From Polydactylus sextarius (lineage: Eukaryota; Chordata; Actinopteri; Polynemidae), in NCBI GenBank assembly GCA_016801845.1, contig CM028908.1, positions 23,523,047-23,587,046 of the forward strand: a DNA stretch of 64,000 nt, given 5' to 3'. Both the position numbers and the translations under genes were made by a program. The notes beneath the pieces are model-generated. The model was not told where the DNA came from. It did not search any database and saw only the letters and a list, made by a program, of their open reading frames with translations. Each line of letters starts with the position of its first letter. Within the stretch, counting starts at the first letter, position 1. Of this stretch, positions 57,210 to 64,000 are shown one piece after another.

Positions 57210-60200
57210 AAGGATGTAACTCTTGAATTTGGACACAGCTCGTTATCATAAACTGTGGACACGTTCCAGCTAGAACAAGGGTTAGCTTGCTAGATGCTAA
57301 CTTTGATGGGAAAAACAAAATGAGAGACATCAGTGTTGTTTTCAGTTCTTGCTGAATAAAGGGGTACAGTTTACTGACTACAGACCATTTTATTGCCTTA
57401 AAGTGCTACTTGTTTAGAGCAGACTAGACACTACTCTGACACCATGACCTGTCTCCACCACTGGAGACAGGGAGAAAAGTTTGGTGCCAAATGTGCAACA
57501 TTTCCATTGCTAAAGTTGAGACTGTCTTTTTAGCAATAGCATAAATTCACATATAGCATTGTTAAGAGTGGATGGAGACACTCAAATAACCAGAGGTGTG
57601 TCCTCATTTAAAGGTGGCAGCCTCCTCATGCCCAGTTGCTGTCTCAGCCGATAATGTCCGGAAGGTAAATAAACTCATGAGGTTGTGGGAAGTGGAGAGT
57701 GATGTTATTTGCTGATAGCCTGATATTGTGGGATGACATTATTAAAACTGTTCAATGAGTGAGTCCCATGTCAGTCACTATTATGTCATGTTTCCAGCTC
57801 ATGATTCATTTAAAAAAAAAAAAAAGGCTTCTTGAAAAAAAAAGGTGAAAAAGAAACCTCAGGTTCCACTACAGTGATTAAAATAACTAACCCGAATCAG
57901 TCAAAATCAGTTCATCAAGTCTTTATCTACATTTCTTTCACACTTACTCTTCATATAAACGACAGAGGAAACAAGTCAGGTGTCACAGGGGAATTTTCAT
58001 GAAGTCTGCATTTGTTTTTTTCCACTCAAAAGTGTCATGAAGAGTGGGACCTCCCCTCAGCACACATTTGCATAAACTCAGTCACCGTGGTTCTGTGAGG
58101 TGCAGGGTCAGCAGCACACTTAATGTCAAACATCTGAATGTGTGTGTTTGTCTGTCATCGCGATCATCATCGTACCATCTCAGAACAAAAAGACGGTGAC
58201 GAGTCGGTTGTTTTGCTGTGAGATCTCTCAACCTCTCATTCTCTCAACCTCTGCGATAATAACGCATCAGAATCCACTTACATGAAACTCGATGATCCAC
58301 ATCAAGCGTCTCGCAAACGTCCCAGGTTCTCATTGATCTCCATTCATTTCAGAACCTTATGAAAATCAACCTGTGAGGACATGAAACTTGCTCGAGTGCA
58401 GTCATCTATCACAGAGAACAGCATGTTTCGATTATGTAAAAGGGAGGATTTGGAAACTCTTCCTTGATGGGGCGTTTCATTTCACATGGAGTTTTACATT
58501 ACAACTTCAAAGGGGGAAATCCAAGGCATCATTTACATCAGGGTCTGTACACAGGTTTTGGGGAATGAACGACTGTAAAGCAGGAGAAGATACTTTCAGA
58601 TACAGCTGCATCAGATGTGATGGACTGATATCACTTAAGTTATTTGCGTCAGATTAACACTTCACCTACGATGACCTCGAAATCCAAGATGGCTGCTCCG
58701 TACATCGACAGTCATGAAAGCTGTGATAACATGCTGTTGATTAGCACTTCTGTGTTATTTGTGTGTTGTTAAATCAGTTGTACACACAACACTGAACAGG
58801 TTCTACCTGTGGACACACTGGTGGTGTTTGTATGAGGAAAATAGCACGAAATGATGTCATGTTACTAAATGGTATTGATAAAATCCTCTTGTACATCAGA
58901 CCACTTTGTAGAGCATGATGCTGTTAGCAGGTGTGATGTTGTTCCCACCTCCTAGACCTCCACACAATCTATTAAGCAGTCAAGTTGAATTATGCGTAAT
59001 AGGTAATCAGAAAGAAGAATGTGCACTGTAAAAAAAAAAAACATTTCTTTATTTCTGCTACACTGATTCCTTAAAACTGTTCGCTGACTTTGTTTTAGCT
59101 TCTTCACACATACGCTTTAGCTTCATACTGATCACTTGTTCCTCGTTCTTCATGGTCCGTCTGACCTTTTTCACCCTTTTTTGTCTTTTCCAGAGTCCAG
59201 GTCTGGTGTTGAGGAGTCGTCTGCCTCAGGAAATAACACCGGTCGAGCCGAATAACACCAGTTGAGCACAACAGTGTCAACACTGACTTTCTCCACAGAT
59301 GGTTTTGTTTCAGTTGAGCGCCATATTTGAAACATATCAAGCAAACAATAATACCCAATAGAATTTAACACATGTAAAACATTATCAGTAAACAAACCAA
59401 CAAATACCACATGTGCAAAAAATGGAGCAGGAGGAAGCAAATACTTAGAATTTCCTGCTTCATCTTTACACCGGTGCCACAGACTTTAACAGGCTGTCAA
59501 AATAGAAACAAAACCTTTAAGAACAGTCAGTAAATGCGCCAACAACGGAAAAAACATCATTTAAAGAGGAGACAAACAATATTTAACATAATCAATTAAA
59601 TAAATGTGAAGAGGATCAATGACTAAAGCCTCATGTGATGCACCAGTCCAGATGTATATCCTCATTTCATTTCATTTTATATCAGATAAGTATCTTTATG
59701 AAACCTCTCTTTACACTCGCTCTTGGTGTCAGTGTTTACACGGCGGTCAGAAGAGCCTCAGTAACCCAATCTGAGCGCTGCTGCTTTCGTGGAAACACAA
59801 GTCAGGTCAGTCAGAAGTTTTAGGACCCAGACTCCACAGAGTCTCCTTCAACCTCACAGCTAATGTGTAACACAGACTGCTGGCTGCTGCCTTTAGCAAT
59901 GCTAATGATGTGTTGATGAGAGTGTTTTCACATGTCGGATGGATTTGAGGAGTGAGGGGGGGCGTGTAGCTGAGGGTGGACACTGTAACTGACCTGAGCA
60001 GACAGTGTAAACAAGTATTTAAACTACAGCAGGTTCAATGATTACACTCGAGCCGACGCTACGTCAGAGACGAAGCCTCCTGATGATGATTCTGCAGGAC
60101 GTCGCTGACATGACGCCAGGATTTCAGGTTTGTTTGGGTTCACACTCTTGGTCTTCTTCTGATGGTTTCTCCTACTCATCTCACTTCAACCGAAATAACT

Positions 60201-61194
60201 GATATGATGATTTTAACACTTATTACGCACAGCACATGAGACTGTATCACTCAAACTGTCACGTTTATTTAGTCACTGGCATTTTGATTCTGTTTAAGAA
60301 AAAACACCATCTTGTTTGCATGATCTCTTGGGTTAATATTTGTTTGAACCGACTGCAGAATAAGACTGATTGACTGCTGGGTGAACTAGATTGAGAGCAG
60401 CATCTCAACAGAAACCACCACTGTCTAAACTATTATCTGTAACGATGAGTAAAAGTAGCTGTAGCCATGAAGTTTTATTCTACTCTGAGCATCATCACCC
60501 TCTGGGGCGAGTTCAGGATCTCACCGTTTTGCTGCGTTTTTTTCTGATTGAATGATGTGTTTGATTGAAACCTTGTGCAGTGACCTGCAACGGCCTTCTG
60601 AGGTAGTTTTCTTCTGTTTTCAAGAAGTTAACCAATCAGCACTAATTTGTTTATAAATCCCACCCACTGAAAAAGCCAGTGCATAATGTCTCCTAGCCAA
60701 GTTGTTTCTAAATGCGGTCAGTGTGGTTTTCACTTCACCTTAATGGAGGATGTAAGAAGACACATTTGTGGTATGAAAGCAATGAATTGTTTAAGATCAT
60801 GTGCATGGATTAGGATTATTTAATGTCATGTCATGCAACAGGATGTTCAGCACCTCTGTTTCTGCTGAATTCAACATTTTGCTTCAACATCTTGAACTCT
60901 TGAGCCTAGTTGCTGCTCAGTCATTGCCAGTGTGTGATTGGTTCAAATGGTCTCTATGACAACAGCCTAGATGATGTTGATTTAACCATTAAGCATAAAA
61001 AGGATAGATAAATGTTTGGCCCGTCCCACAACAACTCTCACTCAATTATCCTTTCACTTGTGTTTATTTTTGTTTATTTTACTCTCAGCGTACAGGATGG
61101 AGGTACAGATTTATTTACTGTAAACTTAAAGTTTTCAGATTCATCAGATTAGATCAGATTAGTCTGATCGTATGTTAAAAACAAAGACACGTGC
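57210..61194. other. Unassigned non-coding DNA
   Basis: About 4 kb without a supported gene, RNA gene or repeat family. A-rich runs near 57811 and 59028. Open frames (58388-58657 plus, 59104-59440 minus) have no recognisable domain. Confidence 0.45.
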
Positions 61195-61400
61195 CATCTC
61201 TGCGTTTATCTGTGAGTTTTATTAAAGTGTCGTCAAACAATCTGTCGCCTGCCGGAGACACACAGGAAATTGCTGTAAAAACGATGCCACTGTGAATCTG
61301 CAGTGATCCATCAGTCGTTAATGAGACGAGGCTTCAAACTTCCTCACATGCTGTCGTCTCAGACGCTGATCAACACAACACGATCTGTGTCGCACAAAAC
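61195..61400. promoter_or_regulatory. Enhancer-like non-coding block (candidate)
   Basis: No simple repeats and more CpG than the surroundings. Words include GAGTTTTATTAAAGTG (CDX/HOX-like), CAAACAATCTGTCGCC, AGTGATCCATCAGTCG and TTAATGAGACGAGG. The style suggests a conserved non-coding element; inference only. Confidence 0.25.
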
Positions 61401-61487
61401 ACAACTTCATCCTTCTCTCAAACATGAGTTCGGTATGAATTACTACAGCATTTGTGCCTGATTTTAGTTTAATTTTATTGTTTGTTT

Positions 61488-61520
61488 TTTTTTTTTTTTT
61501 TTGTTTGTTTGTTTTTTTGT
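61488..61520. repeat. T-rich (GTTT)n tract
   Basis: A run of 16-18 T flanked by GTTT tetranucleotides. Confidence 0.85.
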
Positions 61521-61554
61521 GCGTGTATTCGTCATTGTATTTACAGCTTTTAGT

Positions 61555-61660
61555 TTTTAACGTTAATTAGAGCAAAACTTTGCTTTTACCGCAGGCCGCC
61601 GGCAAATTACATTAATTTTCTCTGCATGAAACTTGTTTAACAAGAGCAGCCACACACACA
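61555..61660. promoter_or_regulatory. Enhancer-like non-coding block (candidate)
   Basis: GTTAATTAGAGC, TTGCTTTTACCGCAGG, CCGCCGGCAAATTACATTAA and TTTTCTCTGCATGAAACTTG in 100 bases. It combines homeodomain cores with CpG-containing words and no repeat, the best-looking conserved-element candidate in the last 20 kb. Conservation is untested. Confidence 0.3.
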
Positions 61661-62307
61661 CGCACTCACACAAAGGGGCAAAGATACACACACATTCATG
61701 TTTTCTTGGCATCATACACACACTGAGTGGCAGCCAACCCAGCTCAGGATCTCGTGCCTGTGACGGCGCTCTGATATAATAGTCTTATTATTTTAACATG
61801 ACTCTTGCAGTGAGTGACGTGGAGACAGGAAATGCATCATCATCAGAGCTGGTTGGCAGCCTCTGGAGGAGCAAGGAAGGAGGGGGAAGCTCCTGGCCGA
61901 GCACCAGAGCAAAGGGTTCTGGGTAATGGGTTACAGATGAGGGAGAATGTAGGGCAGCTGCGTCAGCCTTGGAACAACCTAGAACGACTACAGACTTACC
62001 GGCTGTTGAGTCACGTCCAGGCTAAATGTGTGTTTAACATCTCAGCGTGAGCAAACGATGATGAAGATGATGACTGACAACAGCTGCTACACAGCGACTG
62101 TCCGAGAGATAAGCCGCCGGGATTTTATCGCACATAAAATGTCCATGACGCGAACAGTAGATTTAATTATGTTGGGGGAAAAATTCAGAGAAAGAGAGTG
62201 TATTTTACAAAGCATCACTGTGGAGGGGAAACTCAGCTCACGATGTGTAACTGATGTGAACTGTGTGTAGATTTCCTATCATGTGTCACGACCATGACGG
62301 TAAATAA
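61661..62307. other. Unassigned non-coding DNA
   Basis: Short AC patches at 61651-61692. Open frames at 61814-62270 (plus) have no recognisable domain. Confidence 0.45.
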
Positions 62308-62425
62308 AGATGGACGACAGCTCAACTTCCTTCCAACATCGTCCAAAAAATGAAGCCAAAATATCCCGGATACAAGAGCCGAGAGTCCACACAGGAAGTG
62401 GAGCCGTAGTGTCAAAGTCCCGTAG
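62308..62425 (+). repeat. Possible dispersed repeat fragment related to 16091
   Basis: ATGGACGACAGCTCAAC and, further on, ATGAAGCCAAAATATCCCGG echo ATGGACGACATGACAGCTCC and GTGAAGCCAAGATC at 16091. Spacing differs and the remainder is not alignable by eye, so this is tentative. Confidence 0.3.
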
Positions 62426-63711
62426 ATGCACCTGCCCGACCAAATATGAGTCAATCTCACCCATCCGCCCTGGCGCCTCTGCTTATTTTATGACAGAAGG
62501 ATGTTTCGATAGACTTGAACAAATATCAGAAAACATGTTTGGGAAACATTTGTTTTATGTCAACTCAATGTAGATATTTTAGTTTATACCATATCACGTC
62601 TGTCAACAAGTAGAGGGGGCAGAGTTTATGAACTGCAACTGCAACTTCACTTTCGGTGACTAATATCTCTAGCATGTTTGTCTTATTAGCATAGGTCTTA
62701 GTTCTCAGTGTCAGAGCAGCTGTAAAAGTCGGGATAATGTTTTTTCTTTTGTTTGTGGCGCACAGTGAATCACGTATGATCTACATCACATTGCAGTTTT
62801 ACTGTGTATTGCTCATGTTGACCACAGGCATTAGTAACAACATGATGAAAAGATGACAATAAATACCAGAGAGTGAAGCGCTGATGTTTTATGTTGGTGT
62901 AGATGAGCTGATAGAGACCAGGAAGTGGGTCATAGCAGGACAGGGTTTGTCCTCCTGTACAGTGATACAAACATTAGAGACTTTGGTGTAATTTCCTTTT
63001 TTACAGTCCACAAATAAAGTGATTACAGGAAAACAACAGACAGAATGAGGGTAAACAGTAGATTTCACTACAGTCACTAATTCAGAAATATGCAGCGCAC
63101 TCATGACTCATGTGTGAGTGTGTGTTGTGGTTCAGTGTCCATCCTCAGAATGTGGTTTTGGATTAAGTTGTGTTAAAATCTTCTCTCTGAAGCTTCTCAT
63201 TATTTCCTGCACACAGCTGGAAAGAAAAATAAAGGGGAAAAAAATCTTAGCTTTTCGTCTCAGTTTTCTTCTTTCTTTCCCTCTCTGTCTCTTTTTTTCC
63301 CATCTTTGCTGCTGTTTGTGATTTTTCCCCCTTTTGTTTTTCTCTCTTATCTTATTTTTCCATCTCTCTCTCTCTTTCTCTTTCTCTCTTTCTGTAATGA
63401 TGTGGCAGATCAGAATGAATGAGTCAGAATATTTGGGTCACTAAACCACACCAGAAGCAAATACAGTCTGCTACTGTACAACACCCCCACATAAACACAC
63501 ACACACACAGACAAACTTGTGAACTTGTGTACTAGGTTTGGTCACGGTTGGTCTTTAAAGTGACGCCCCACCCAGGATCTCACTAAATCTAAATCAAATA
63601 CTCAACTCAGCAACGTTGGAGACAAACAGTTAAACAATAAATCACAATAAAGATTTCATAGCCGACAAACAGACAAAGACTTTCTACAGATTTAGGTGTA
63701 AATTATTTTTC
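62426..63711. other. Unassigned non-coding DNA
   Basis: A pyrimidine-rich stretch at 63255-63395 with (CT)n. No gene supported. Confidence 0.5.
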
Positions 63712-63825
63712 CACAGTTTCCGTGTGGAGTTTACATGTTGTTGCGTATATATGGGGTTTCCCCAACTTCGTGCCACAGTCCAAAGATATTTGGGTTAATT
63801 GATGTCTCTAATTTTCCTGTAAAAA
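63712..63825 (+). repeat. Teleost retroposon fragment (GTGTGGAGTT...CCACAGTCCAAAGA type)
   Basis: GTGTGGAGTTTACATGTTGT, GGGGTTTCCCCAACTTCGTG, CCACAGTCCAAAGATATTTG and GGTTAATTGATGTCTCTAAT follow in order a well-known fish retroposon (TGTGGAGTTTGCATGTTCTC ... CCACAGTCCAAAGACATG ... GGTTAATTGG). Diverged; the tRNA-like head and the 3-prime tail are not present. Confidence 0.7.
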
Positions 63826-64000
63826 ACGTCTCAAATCCCCAAGTCCCTTAACAACAAAAAAAAAAAAAAAAAACAAAATTTTTATCCAAGTTTATTTATA
63901 TTTTACCTATAGATATGTTGTTTGGCTGTATAATTAATATTGAAATATTATAGCTCTTGCACTAGTATAAAAATCTATTTCAATTCACATTAATTTCTTT
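63826..64000. other. AT-rich end of window
   Basis: An 18-base A run at 63856-63873, then AT-rich sequence; nothing else recognised. Confidence 0.6.

Overview
The window looks like ordinary nuclear DNA of a teleost fish, probably a percomorph. This rests on the AT-rich composition with very frequent (AC)n/(GT)n microsatellites, on a 5-prime-truncated L2-clade (Maui-type) LINE tail, on several decayed Rex/RTE-like LINE 3-prime ends, and on many short non-autonomous DNA transposons of types that are abundant in teleosts. Family names are from memory of teleost repeats; no database search was possible.

I could not support any host protein-coding gene, rRNA gene, tRNA gene, operon or CRISPR array. 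Almost every open frame of 60-200 codons is low-complexity, lies in a repeat, or has no recognisable protein signature. The only frames that read like known proteins belong to LINE remnants. The window is best described as a gene desert or the inside of one or more very large introns.

Layout. 1-8.4 kb: AT-rich DNA, two dinucleotide arrays, two Rex/RTE-like LINE remnants (3225-3660 plus, 6778-6930 minus) and a 200 bp purine tract. 8.4-17 kb: a hAT-like element containing a perfect 17 bp hairpin, a 520 bp inverted-repeat element, two G-quadruplex candidates, and two more inverted-repeat elements. 17-21.8 kb: large microsatellites, a hAT-like element with a 20 bp triplication, and the Maui-type LINE tail directly behind it. 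22.5-26.1 kb: two more inverted-repeat elements; the one at 25.6 kb is a second copy of the one at 14.7 kb. 26.3-33.8 kb: the most regulatory-looking part, with enhancer-like non-coding blocks, a possible 30-nt micro-exon, a 478 bp element flanked by TTAA, a TATA/CCAAT core-promoter candidate, and a LINE pseudogene. 34-48.6 kb: a small TIR element, a promoter-like block at 39.7 kb, and a microsatellite-rich duplicated tract. 48.6-56.6 kb: a CTG repeat, an inverted-repeat element, a second, inverted copy of the hAT-like family from 20 kb, a LINE fragment and a 65 bp AT array. 57-64 kb: mostly unassigned, with enhancer-like blocks at 61.2-61.7 kb and a SINE/LINE-type tail at 63.7 kb.

There is no set of genes acting together here. 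I found no convincing new gene system. The observations most worth checking are the unusual arrangement around the TTAA-flanked element, the inverted pair of hAT-like copies, the micro-exon candidate, the promoter-like blocks at 32.8 and 39.7 kb, and the very regular G-quadruplex motif at 13.86 kb.
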